Shown here: one piece after another, positions 1-9,290 of the stretch
How positions within the stretch are numbered: position 1 is the first letter of the stretch
How the letters are laid out: every line of letters begins with the position of its first letter
Assembly (NCBI GenBank): GCA_023512835.1
Contig: CM042085.1
Location: forward strand, 45,742,189 to 45,806,188
DNA from: Taxillus chinensis
Taxonomy: Eukaryota; Streptophyta; Magnoliopsida; Santalales; Loranthaceae
Direction of reading: 5' to 3'
Length of the DNA stretch: 64,000 nt
Position numbers and translations under genes: made by a program
The notes under the pieces: model-generated
Database searches by the model: none
Told to the model about the DNA's origin: nothing
The model's input: the letters and a program-made list of their open reading frames with translations, nothing else

Positions 1-345
1 GCAAGTAGTCTTCCACTAATTCATCAAGGACTTCAACCCAAAGGCAGTCCTCCTCCTCTTGACCTTGCAAAGCCTTCCCCATGTGGAAGACTAAAGTCTC
101 CTCATTAATTCTCGAGTTAGCTGCCCTTGAGCAACATCAATCAATGCATAACCCGTTCGAGAAACGGTCTTCCAAGGAGTAGCTGAACTCCTCTATCTTC
201 TTCCATCTCCAAAACTACAAAGTCGCTTGGAAATATGAAGGAGCCCACTTTGACTAACACGTCTTCAATTATCCCTTTAGGCTTTCCAAGAGACCGGTCC
301 AAGAACCGCAATGATATGGAAGTGGGCTTCATGCCCTTAAGCCCC
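1..345 (-). pseudogene. pol: Athila/Tat-type gypsy protease fragment (left piece of split element)
   Basis: The minus strand encodes the C-terminal half of a retroviral-type aspartic protease from a non-chromovirus gypsy element. The reading frame at 332-141 contains the family hallmarks DRSLGKPKGIIEDVLVKVG, a hydrophobic FIFPSDFVVLEMEED stretch and LLLGRPFL. The N-terminal half, with the D(L)GAS active-site region, lies at about 9296-9350, so element A split one protease gene. If the two pieces are read together without A, the frame runs on through a short K-Q-F-G-L-K type sequence. The rest of pol lies left of the window. Below 141 the frame breaks. Assignment to Athila rather than Tat rests on the tRNA-Asp primer site at 11533-11548. 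Confidence 0.8.
340..344. repeat. Target-site duplication of element A (left copy)
   Basis: AGCCC at 340-344 is repeated at 9291-9295 directly after the element's terminal CA. One extra C at 345 precedes the terminal TG. It may be a base-call or insertion-junction irregularity. Confidence 0.75.
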
Positions 346-774
346 TGTAAGGACCCGTACCTTGAGTTAGTCGGTTTGCCTCCGAGTAGAGTTTTTCTAG
401 ATTTTGACCTAGTAGTTGGACTCCAATGAATTCACGTGCAAAAAGGAAAGATGCTTAGAATGATGTCCTCTATCTACCACGAAGTTTCGGCACCAAATGG
501 ACATGTATGTGAGGTGCACGTGATATGGGTCCAATTCACGTGCAAGTGTAATTGTCTTCCAAATGATGCAAGGAGGCTAGGGGTGAAGTTTGAAAGCATT
601 TGGAGTTCATATGGAGTTGCACGTGAATTGGGAATTCACGTGCAAATTGGCGTGCAGGCATATTTTTGCATGGGTCCCTTGGTTTTGGCATTCTAAGGAA
701 CTTTCTCCAAAGGACCATGTTGAAATTCTGAATATTTTGGTGTGTATGGATGCGGAAAGGTTGTAGCTTGTGTA

Positions 775-851
775 ATCAAAACTACGTCGTTTTGATCCTG
801 GGTTTACTTAATCAAAACTACGTCGTTTTGATGTGAATGGTGTCTATATAA
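775..851 (+). promoter_or_regulatory. LTR promoter of A: two ACGT palindromes and TATA box
   Basis: Two 22-nt palindromes, each with arms ATCAAAAC and GTTTTGAT around a TACGTC core, lie at 775-796 and 811-832, 36 bp apart. A TATATAA box follows at 845-851. ACGT cores are the recognition element of plant bZIP factors. The spacing just upstream of TATA suggests an enhancer for RNA polymerase II initiation around 875-885. The 3' LTR copy is at 8006-8085. Confidence 0.75.
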
Positions 852-1103
852 GGAGGGCTTGAGTTTGAGTTAGGGTTCTTGTGTTCCTTTCTTGCACTGG
901 CTTGAGAGAGAGAGAGAGCTAGAGAGAGAGAGGGAAGGGGAGTTCTGGTTCTCGCCGGGAGCATCTTGCGTGGGGAGGACGGCGTTTGGCGCGGGAGCAA
1001 GGAAGATCCGCTTTAAGGTAGGGGTTCTGTTCTTCCTAAACCCTCCTGTCCTAGGGTCCTAGGGCAGATTCTGGGTCGTATCTGTTTATATATATATATG
1101 TAA

Positions 1104-1133
1104 ATTCATATAGGTGTGATCTCCTATATGAAT
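1104..1133 (+). other. Conserved hairpin in LTR leader of A
   Basis: Inverted arms ATTCATATAGG and CCTATATGAAT (11 bp) flank an 8-nt loop TGTGATCT. The hairpin lies about 250 nt downstream of the TATA box, so it would be in the transcript leader. It recurs at 8338-8367 and in every chromovirus LTR in the window. Confidence 0.7.
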
Positions 1134-2061
1134 GTTGGCCTTCAATGGCATTTTGGTGTGGTTCTGTGATCTATATGCTATATGTTTGATGAAAAGCCTT
1201 GTGTGAATATAGTTATGTGTATATGCCTGCTAAGTGTTTGAAATTATGCCTGTGAGGGCAGTGCATGTTATGTGTTTGTGGAAATGCCTGTGTGGTTGGG
1301 TTTGTGAGCTTGTGGATATATGCATGCTAAGTGTTCGAGGTTATTCTGTGTGACTAAGCATACTTAGTGTTTGATGTTATGCCTGTATGGCCATGTGTGC
1401 TGCGTGTTTGCTTGTACACCCGGTGGTGTGGAAGCCTGGGGACCGTTTTTGTGGAACCCGGTGTTGTGGAAGCCGGGGCTGTTTTGTGGAACCCGGTGGG
1501 TCGTGGAAGCCGGGGGCTTTTGTGGAACCCGGTGGTGTGGAAGCTCGGGACCGTTCTTGAAACCCGGTGGCCGTGGAAGCCCGGGAGTGTTTATGTACTA
1601 GCCCATGTATGATTGTGTTTCTTTGTTATAACTGTAACCATATCTGGTGGGATAATTGTATCACGACACAAAGACTTGTACACAAGGCATGTAGATACCA
1701 GGTGCATGGGATGGGTTGGGGAGACATGATCCCCTATGAGGTGTGGTTGCTCACCCCTCCTACCATGTTGTTTTCTTTTCGGGAACCTACAGGCGTTAGG
1801 TGGGACCCCAAGGTGGAAGACCTTATTTATTTAATTTGTTTATGTTATTTTTATTATGAGAATCGATGTAACCCCGGTGGGGAAAGGATTTTGTTGTAAT
1901 AAACTGGATTGGATTGCTTTTAATGAATATTACTTTCTTGAATGTTGTGGATGTTTAAAATGTTAAATTCTTGTTTTGTATCCTACCCCTTTGCCCTCCG
2001 TGTGGGTAAAAGGGAGTCACGTACCGGTTTCCTCGGGTTGGAAATCCGGGGCGTGACAATA

Positions 2062-2073
2062 TGGTATCAGAGC
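2062..2073 (+). other. Primer-binding site (tRNA-iMet) of A, and leader
   Basis: TGGTATCAGAGC, three bases after the LTR end, is complementary to the 3' end of initiator tRNA-Met, which primes minus-strand DNA synthesis. The leader from 2074 to 2479 shows no other gene or recognisable site. Confidence 0.9.
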
Positions 2074-2479
2074 ATGGTCTAGTTGGCCTAGGGTAGTGGG
2101 CGGACTTGGTTATCTTGAGTCCTTTGGAGGAGCCTGGAGGGACATGCCTGATCAACATGGTCCTCTTTGAGCCTCCAAGGTGTACTTGGGGTAGTCCGGT
2201 CTTGTAGTAGGATTTGCATGCATTGGCATTAGGGCACTAGTTGCATTTCTTTGTGAATGTATGCTAAATTGTGGATAAAATCATATGATTAAGTGAAATG
2301 TGCAACTCTGATTTGTTTGGCAATGTGTCTTGAATCGTGCAATGTGATTGATGCAATGTATGTGTGTAACATCACGTGATAGTGGAATTGATCAGTGGGG
2401 GTACAGTGGGGGTAGAGGTAGTGACGCGATAGATTATAAAATTGTTTTGACGTTGTGCTTCTTACTTCGTGTAGTAAGA

Positions 2480-3607
2480 ATGCCGCCGAGGAGAGTGACA
2501 CGTGCGTCCGGGGCAGTGGCTGATGAGTCATCTGCCCATGAGGGTCCGGGTGCGGGACCATCCGTTGGAGGGCATGCGTTATTCTGGCACAGCTGCAAGA
2601 AGGCATCCGGCTGGAGGTACGAGAGCTACGGGAGGGACTCCGGCAGGACGTTCGGGAGGAGGTGCGCCGTGAGATGGCAAGACACAGCGGTGGTGCCACC
2701 ACCACCACCACCGCCGAGAGCTGCCTCGTGAGCGTGAGAGTTCGCTGGGTGGTGTACCGACCCGTGCGAGGATGACGTGGTGACACGGTTCCGAAAGGAA
2801 CAACCTCCGCGATTTAAGGGGGGAGAAGATCCTGTGGTAGCCGAGCGGTGGTTGAGGCAGATTGAGCACGTGTTCTCCTTTCTCCTGCCCCGGGAGGAGG
2901 ATAAGGTGCGGCCGGCACCTGGGCAATTGGAGGGGGACGCTTTGGAGTGGTGGACGAGTGTTGCGGGGAGCCGTGCGGTGCAACTCATGTTTTGGGAGGA
3001 GTTCTTGCAACTCTTCCAAGATGAGTTCTTCCGGAATCGGTGAGATGGCAAAAGAGGGGAAGAATTTGGCAGCTAAGCAGGGATCCAAGACGGTACCTGA
3101 ATATGAGCGGGAGTTTCGGAGATTGAGTAGGTTTGCTCCTGAGGCTGTGGTAAGGGGAGGACCTGAAGGCCCACAAGTTCACCTTGGGTCTCGGGCCAGC
3201 CCTTAGGGAGAGGGTGGCGATTCTACGCTTGAGGACCTATCGCCGAGGCCGTGGAGACGGCCCGTATAGCCGAGAGAGACCTGGATGATGGGAGGCAGGC
3301 CCATCAGGGGCGCCGATTGCAGAGTGGGCCTGATCGAGATGCAGGGTCCAAGAGGCTCAAGACGGAGGAGAGGGATAGCGGTTCCTTCCGCGACGGGGGA
3401 CAGACATTGGTGAACCCAGGGAGGTCTGGCTTTGGCGGTGGCGACAGGCGGTCCAAACAGGGGTCTCCCCGGCGGTTGTTCTGCTGTGGGGAGCAAGGCC
3501 ACTTGAGGAAGGAGTGTCCAAAGAGGGACCGGAAATGCCATAGATGTGGACGAGAGGGCCATCCGAGCCGGGTTTGCCGGAGTGGCAACGGGGAGTTGGA
3601 GGCATGA
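2480..3607 (+). pseudogene. gag: Gag of chromovirus A, frameshifted
   Basis: Gag forms the virus-like particle and binds the element's RNA. I start it at the ATG at 2480 (MPPRRVTRASGAVADESS), because the same start is found in D0, C and E. The N-terminal part is charged, followed by a proline run (about 2693-2715). The retrotransposon gag core is at 2777-3043, with WLRQIEHVFSFLLPREEDK and ALEWW. The C-terminal part (3251-3607) has two CCHC-type zinc knuckles. The first (about 3482-3518, CCGEQGHLRKEC) lacks the expected first Cys; the second (3536-3577, CHRCGREGHPSRVC) is canonical. Two or more frameshifts interrupt it near 2720 and 3043-3250. Some breaks could be sequence error. Confidence 0.85.
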
Positions 3608-3856
3608 CATCCAAGACAAGGAGTGATGCCAGTTTTCGTGCACCGGCGGAGAGACCAGCTCGTCGGTGGCAAGCCGCCCAGGCAGATCCAATCCGACCCG
3701 ACCTCAGGGGAGGCCGGAGCGGCAGCAGACCGAGGCTGGAGGCAACCTTAGCGGGAAGCGTCCAGTAAGTGAGCCGACCAGTGGCACGGGCCAAGGGAGG
3801 GTGTTTGCGCTGGAGGCGACATACCAGGAGGAGGCTGAGCTACCACCCCCACCAGC

Positions 3857-5330
3857 TGAGGGTGGAGCAGGACCATCGGTGGTTAGAGGTACCCTCTTGA
3901 TCTCCCGTACCTTAGCTTGTTCTTTTCGATACGGGTGCATCGTGTTCATTTGTTGCCGAGCTTCTGTGATAGATAGTTTGGGGTTAGCCTTGTGTGGAGG
4001 CCGCGAGGCCCCTAGTTGTGGAGTCTCTGGTGGGAGGCATGATAGAGGTACGACGAGTGTGTTGTGACTGTGTGTTAACCATAGGAGAGGTGGAGCTGCA
4101 TTTTGACTTGCATGTGATGCCTTTGAGGGCGTTTGACCTGATCTTGGGTATGGATTGGCTTATGGCTTTCCAAGCCAAGATAGATTGTTATCGGCGGCGT
4201 GTGTCCTTTGTGACACTGCCAGGGACCTCTTGCACCCTGCAGGGGAGTGGGATTGTGAGGCGAGTCGGGCTGGGCCAGTGTTGGACCGGTGGGGTGCCAT
4301 TACCCACAAGGTTGGCAGCCCTGATCTTTGCCGAGGAGGGTAAGGTGGAAAAGAGGGTGTGGCCCATTGTTGTGGACCAATTTCGGGATGTTTTTCCCGA
4401 GCGGTTGAGGAGTTTGCCACCTAAGAGGAGTGTGGAGTTCACCATCGAGTTGGTGCCTGGGACAGGTCCAATTTCCCAAGTAGCGTATCGTATGGGGCCA
4501 GCCGAGACGAGGGAGCTTCAGAGGCAAATCGAGGAGTTGGTGGGCCAGGGGTATATCGGACCAAGTACCTCACCTTGGGGTGCTCCGGTGCTCTTTGCTA
4601 AGAAGGCCGATGGCACGCTTCGTCTCCTGCATCGACTACGGGAAGGCGAATTCGGTGGATCGTGAAGAACAAGTACCCGTTGCCTCGGATAGATGACCTG
4701 TTTGACCAATTGAGTGGGGCCCGGTGGTTTTCCAAGATAGATTTACGGTCGGGGTATCACCAGCTCAGGGTTAGGGAGGAGGACATCCCTAAGACGGCTT
4801 TTCGGTGCGGGTATGGGCATTATGAGTGGGTAGTGATGCCTTTCGGGCTCACTAATGCGCCAAGGTGTTCATGCATTTGATGAACCAAGTCTTTGCCCCA
4901 TACTTAGACTCGTTCGTGGTGGTGTTTATCGACGACATCTTGGTGTATTCCAAGACCGAGAGGGAGCACGTGGAGCACTTGGCAACAGTGTTGCAAACCT
5001 TGAGGGACCAGCAGCTGTTTGCTAAGTTTAGCAAGTGTGAGTTTTGGCTGCAGGAGGTTCACTTTCTTGGCCATGTGGTGTCAAGTGAGGGAGTTAGGGT
5101 GGACCCGGCCAAGATTGAGGCCGTGGCATCGTGGGCAAGGCCAACCAACGTTTTTGAGATCCGTAGTTTTCTTGGCTTGGCGGGGTACTATCGTCGTTTT
5201 GTAGAGGGGTTCTCCCGTTTGGCGCCGCATATGGCGTTGACTCGGAAGGGCGTGAAGTTTGAGTGGACGGACAAGTGCCAGCAGGCGTTTGAGACTCTCA
5301 AAACCCGTTTGACCACCGCACCCGTGTTGA
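3857..5330 (+). pseudogene. pol: Protease and reverse transcriptase of chromovirus A, frameshifted
   Basis: The protease matures the polyprotein and the reverse transcriptase copies the RNA. The protease active site D-T-G-A-S is encoded at 3928-3942, out of frame with its downstream half (3994 on), which ends in the usual LILGMDWL. The reverse transcriptase starts near 4436 (FTIELVPGTGPIS) and continues with [18 protein letters not shown], then a broken stretch at 4621-4665 where the L-x-x-C-I-D-Y motif is expected. Next come [42 protein letters not shown] and the catalytic FIDDILVYS (4925-4951). The frame breaks again at 4860. Sequence and order are those of Tekay-type chromoviruses. Confidence 0.88.
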
Positions 5331-5740
5331 GGTTGCCTAGGGAGGATATTCCGTATGAGGTGTCTTGTGATGCGTCCGGGGTTGGTTTGGGGTGTGTGCT
5401 TATGCGGGGGCACAGTGTGGTAGCTTATGGGTCAAGGCGGTGAAGCCTCATGAGCGGAATTATCCTACTCATGACCTTGAGTTAGCTGCTGTCATCTTCG
5501 CCCTGAAGAGTTGGCAGCACTACCTCTTTGGGGGAAAAGTTTGTGGTGTTCTCGGATCACAAAAGCCTTGAAGACATCTTTACTCGAAGGACTTGAATTT
5601 GAGGCAAAGGAGATGGGTGGAGTATTTGCAGACCTTTGATTTTACTCTTGCCTATACCCCGGGCAAGGGTAATGTTGTGGCTGATGCATTGAGCGAAAAG
5701 GGAAAGCCGAGGTGGCCGTGAGAGAGTGGAAGGCGATGGA
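5331..5740 (+). pseudogene. pol: RNase H of chromovirus A, frameshifted
   Basis: RNase H removes the RNA strand after reverse transcription. The domain follows the reverse transcriptase connection. The catalytic landmarks are all encoded: a first Asp in CDASGVGLG (about 5370), Glu in [14 protein letters not shown] (about 5475), Asp in SDHKSL (about 5555) and Asp in VVADALS (about 5675). They fall in three frames because of breaks near 5443, 5530 and 5590. The intact equivalent in element C (27230-26541) shows the expected single frame. A spacer of about 120 codons leads to integrase. Confidence 0.8.
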
Positions 5741-5818
5741 GCGATTGGCGACGTTGCAGTGCGAGCTTTGTTGTTCGTGATGGTGAGACGGTCCTGCGTC
5801 CTTTGGTGGTAGCCTGAG

Positions 5819-7253
5819 TTGTACCAGCGCGTCCGGGAGGAAACACTGGGTGACATTGAGTGTGAGGTTCTCCGTGCCCGTATTGAGGCCGGGGAGCTAT
5901 CTGGGGACTGGACAGAGGGTCCGGAGCATGAGTTGTCATTTCAGGGGCGGTTGGTAGTAGCTTCTTCCCTCGGGGATGAGGTGATGAGGGAGTTTCACCA
6001 ATCTAGGGTTCTTGTGCATCCAAGGGGGTACGAAGATGTACCATGCGCCGCGGACATTTTTGGTGGCCTGGGATGAAACGCGATGTGGCTGCCTTTGTTT
6101 CGCGGTGCCTCACGTGTCGGCGAGGTAAGGCGGAGCATCGGCGGCCGGCGGGCATGTTACGACCCTTGCCCATAGCGGAGTGGAAGTGGGACCATATCGC
6201 GATGGACTTTGTGGACCTGGTCTTCCACCCACCACCTGGGAGGAAGGACATGATTTGGGTGATTGTGGATCGACTCACAAAGTCGGCCCATTTTCTTGCT
6301 GTTCGCGAGCGGGACTCCATTGGGACTTTGAGTCATGTGTACATGAACGAGATTGTGAGATTGCATGGGGTACCATCATCGGTTGTCTCCGACCGGGATT
6401 CGAGGTTCGCTTCCCGTTCTGGGCCGGTTTGCAGGAGGCTATGGGAACCAAGCTTCACTTGAGTACAGCCTTTCACCCTGAGACGGACGGTCGACCGAGC
6501 GGACGAATCAGACCATGGAGGACATGTTACGGGCCTGTGTGTTAGATTTCGGGGGTTCGTGGGCAACTCACCTTCCTTTGGTGGAGTTTGCCTACAACAA
6601 GCCTATCCAGGCATCCATTGGGATGGCTCCTTTTGAGGCGTTGTACGGACGGCCGTGTCGATCACCCTTGTGTTGGACCGAGGTAGGAGAGGCAGCCCTC
6701 TTGGGGCCACGATTGGTTCAAGAGGCTACCGAGAAGGTCAAGTTGATTCGTCAGCGTTTGTTGTCGGCTCGAGTCGGCGAAATCTTATGCGGATCAGCGG
6801 CGGCGACCTTTGGAGTTTTCTGTTGGTGATCATGTGTTCCTTCGTGTCTCTCCACGCCGTGGACATCGACGGTTTGGGCGAGGTTCCAAGCTATCTCCGC
6901 GGTTTATTGGCCCTTTTGAGATTCTGGATCGTGTCGGGCCTGTAGCCTACCGGTTAGCGTTACCACCGCGGCTGAGTCGAGTGCACAACGTGTTTCACGT
7001 GTCCCGGTTGAGGAAGTATCACCCTGACCCCACTCATGTGATTGATTGGGGGACGTTGGACATTGAGGATGACATGTCCGTCATTGAGGCCCCTATCCGT
7101 ATCCTAGATCGGCAAGAGAAACTTTTGCGTGGTCGTGTTATTCCTTTGGTTCGCGTGCTGTGGCAGCACCGTGGCATTGAGGAGGAGACATGGGAACGGG
7201 AGTCCGTGATGCGGGAGCAGCACCCAGACTTGTTCGAGGACGAACAATCTTAA
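5819..7253 (+). pseudogene. pol: Integrase with chromodomain-like tail, chromovirus A
   Basis: Integrase inserts the cDNA into chromosomal DNA. The N-terminal HHCC zinc module is visible as FHQSRVLVHP (about 5993-6020) and CLTC (6106-6117). The catalytic core follows with D in IAMDFV (6203) and D in VVSDRDSRF (about 6388). The third residue (Glu of the SERT motif, about 6497) sits in a broken stretch. The core resumes as LVEFAYN and MAPFEALYGRPCRSP. The C-terminal part (6810-7253) reads cleanly: GDHVFLRVSP, GPFEILDRVGPVAYRLALP, NVFHVSRLRKY, then a chromodomain-like segment LVRVLWQHRGIEEETWERE. This tail is thought to steer insertion to particular chromatin in chromoviruses. It ends in FEDEQS and a stop. 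Confidence 0.87.
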
Positions 7254-7581
7254 GCGTGGGAGGTGGCTGTTGGCCAAGGGATAGTGATGTTTCCTTGTGA
7301 TGTGTTTTCTTGTATTAGTTGATGTATTTGTATTGTCTTTTAAAGACATGTGTTCTTATTTGTGATGTGCTTTGAAATGTGTATTCGTGCCATGTGGACA
7401 TGTGTTATGTGCATTATTGTGGTTATGGATTATGGTGGTCTTGGTATGTCTTTGTTGTCTTGTGTGTGGTGTATGACCCATTTGGGTGTGGTGGCTTGCC
7501 GGGTGGCAAATGGGTAGTTTGTGGTTGTTTTCCTCGTATGTCATTTCTTTTCGAGGACGAAAAGTCTTAAGGGGGAGAGGA
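7254..7581 (+). other. 3' untranslated region and polypurine tract of A
   Basis: No coding sequence is evident from 7254 to 7567. The region ends in a purine-rich tract, about 7569-7581 (AAGGGGGAGAGGA), directly before the 3' LTR. It is the plus-strand primer site. The same tract is found before the LTRs of B (35613-35625) and C (complement of 24691-24706). Confidence 0.85.
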
Positions 7582-9290
7582 TGTAAGGACCCGTACCTTG
7601 AGTTAGTCGGTTTGCCTCCTGAGTAGAGTTTTTCTAGATTTTGACCTAGTAGTTGGACTCCAATGAATTCACGTGCAAAAGGAAAGATGCTTAGAATGAT
7701 GTCCTCTATCTACCACGAAGTTTCAGACCAAATGGACATGTATGTGAGGTGCACGTGATATGGGTCCAATTCACGTGCAAGTGTAATTGTCTTCCAAATG
7801 ATGCAAGGAGGCTAGGGGTGAAGTTTGAAAGCATTTGGAGTTCATATGGAGTTGCACGTGAATTGGGAATTCACGTGCAAATTGGCGTGCGAGCATATTT
7901 TTGCATGGGTCCCTTGGTTTTGGCATTCTAAGGAACTTTCTCCAAAGGACCATGTTGAAATTCGAATATTTTGGTGTGTATGGATGCGGAAAGGTTGTAG
8001 CTTGTGTAATCAAAACTACGTCGTTTTGATCCTGGGTTTACTTAATCAAAACTACGTCGTTTTGATGTGAATGGTGTCTATATAAGGAGGGCTTGAGTTT
8101 GAGTTAGGGTTCTTGTGTTCCTTTGCTGCATTTCTTGCTGAGAGAGAGAGAGCTAGAGAGAGAGAGGGAAGGGGAGTTCTTGGTTGTCTGCCGGAGCATC
8201 TTGCGTGGGGAGGACGGCGTTTGGCGCGGGAGCAAGGAAGATCTGCTTTAAGGTAGGGGTTCTGTTCTTCCTAAACCCTCCTGTCCTAGGGTCCTAAGGC
8301 GATTCTGGGTCGTATCTGTTTATATATATATATGTAAATTCATATAGGTGTGATCTCCTATATGAATGTTGGCCTCGAGTGGCATTTTGGTGTGGTTACG
8401 TGATCTATATGCTATATGTTTGATGAAAAGCTTGTGTGAATATAGTTATGTGTATATGCCTGCCAAGTGTTTGAAATTATGCCTGTGAGGCTGTGCATGT
8501 TATGTGTTTGTGGAAATGCCCGTGTGTGGTTGGGTTTGTGAGCTTGTGGATATATGCATGCTAAGTGTTCGAGGTTATTCCTGTGTGACTAAGCATACTT
8601 AGTGTTTGATGTTATGCCCTGTATGGCCATGTGTGCTGCGTGTTTGCTTGTACACCGGTGGCTGTGGAAGCCCGGGACTGTTTTGTGGAACCCGGTGGCT
8701 GTGGAAGCCGGGGCTGTTTGTGGAACCCGGTGGTCGTGGAAGCCCTGGACTGTTTTGTGGAACCCGGTGGCTGTGGAAGCCCGGGACTGTTCTTGAAACC
8801 CGGTGGTTGTGGAAGCCGGGAGTGTTTATGTACTAGCCCATGTATGATTGTGTTTCTTTGTTATACTTGTAACCATATCTGGTGGGATAATTGTATCACG
8901 ACACGGCACTTGTACACAAGGCATGTAGATACCAGGTGCATGGGATGGGTTGGGGAGACATGATCCCTCGAGCTGTGGTTGCTCACCCCTCCTACCATGT
9001 TGTTTTCTTTTCAGGAACCTACAGGCGTTAGGTGGGACCCCAAGGTGGAAGACCTTATTTATTTAATTTGTTTATGTTATTTTTATTATGAGAATCGATG
9101 TAACCCCAGTGGGAAAGGATTTTGTTGTAATAAACCTGGATTGGATTGCTTTTAATGAATATTACTTTCTTGAATGTTGTGGATGTTTAAAATGTTAAAT
9201 TCTTGTTTTGTATCCTACCCCTTTGCCCTCCGTGTGGGTAAAAGGGGAGTCACGTACCGGTTTCCTCGGGTTGGAAATCCGGGCGTGACA
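7582..9290 (+). repeat. 3' LTR of chromovirus A
   Basis: This 1709-bp LTR matches 346-2058 almost throughout. It has the same CACGTG motifs, palindromes (about 8008-8065), TATA box (8079-8085), hairpin (8338-8367) and GC-rich units (about 8655-8825). Discordant sites include CTCGCCGGG against GTCTGCCGG, GGCAGATT against GGCGATT, and CTTCAATGG against CTCGAGTGG. These cluster at CTG/CAG. Confidence 0.93.

Larger units (their letters stand above)
346..2058 (+). repeat. 5' LTR of chromovirus A
   Basis: This 1713-bp LTR begins TGTAAGGACCCG and ends GGGGCGTGACA. In order it holds a U3 with several CACGTG motifs (about 430-660), two ACGT-core palindromes (775-796, 811-832), a TATA box (845-851), a GA-rich leader tract (about 903-935), an AT run and a 30-nt hairpin (1104-1133). 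Degenerate units resembling TGTTTGATGTTATGCCTGTG follow, then five GC-rich units of the type CCCGGTGG..GTGGAAGCC (1420-1590). It lies immediately upstream of the primer site. Confidence 0.93.
346..9290 (+). mobile_element. Chromovirus A: complete Tekay-type Ty3-gypsy retrotransposon
   Basis: This is a full-length LTR retrotransposon of 8.9 kb. It has near-identical LTRs (346-2058 and 7582-9290) with TG/CA ends, a tRNA-iMet primer site, gag with zinc knuckles, then pol in gypsy order (protease, reverse transcriptase, RNase H, integrase, chromodomain-like tail) and a polypurine tract. It is flanked by AGCCC duplications. It sits in the protease gene of an Athila-type element. The LTRs differ mostly at CTG/CAG-associated indels, so insertion is probably recent. 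The same family appears as C (23003-31884) and the solo LTR (45776-47477); B is a sister family. Confidence 0.93.

Noticed and set aside
1367..1612. Open frames rich in Trp, Gly and Pro across the GC-rich LTR units (also 8602-8836, 23439-23651, 14232-14525)
   Set aside because: They arise from translating tandem units inside LTRs. The frame is open in several registers and is not conserved between LTR copies.
2289..2786. Long antisense frames opposite gag and pol in A, B and C
   Set aside because: They are shadows of the GC-rich sense coding sequence. They lack domains and shift with each frameshift of the real gene.
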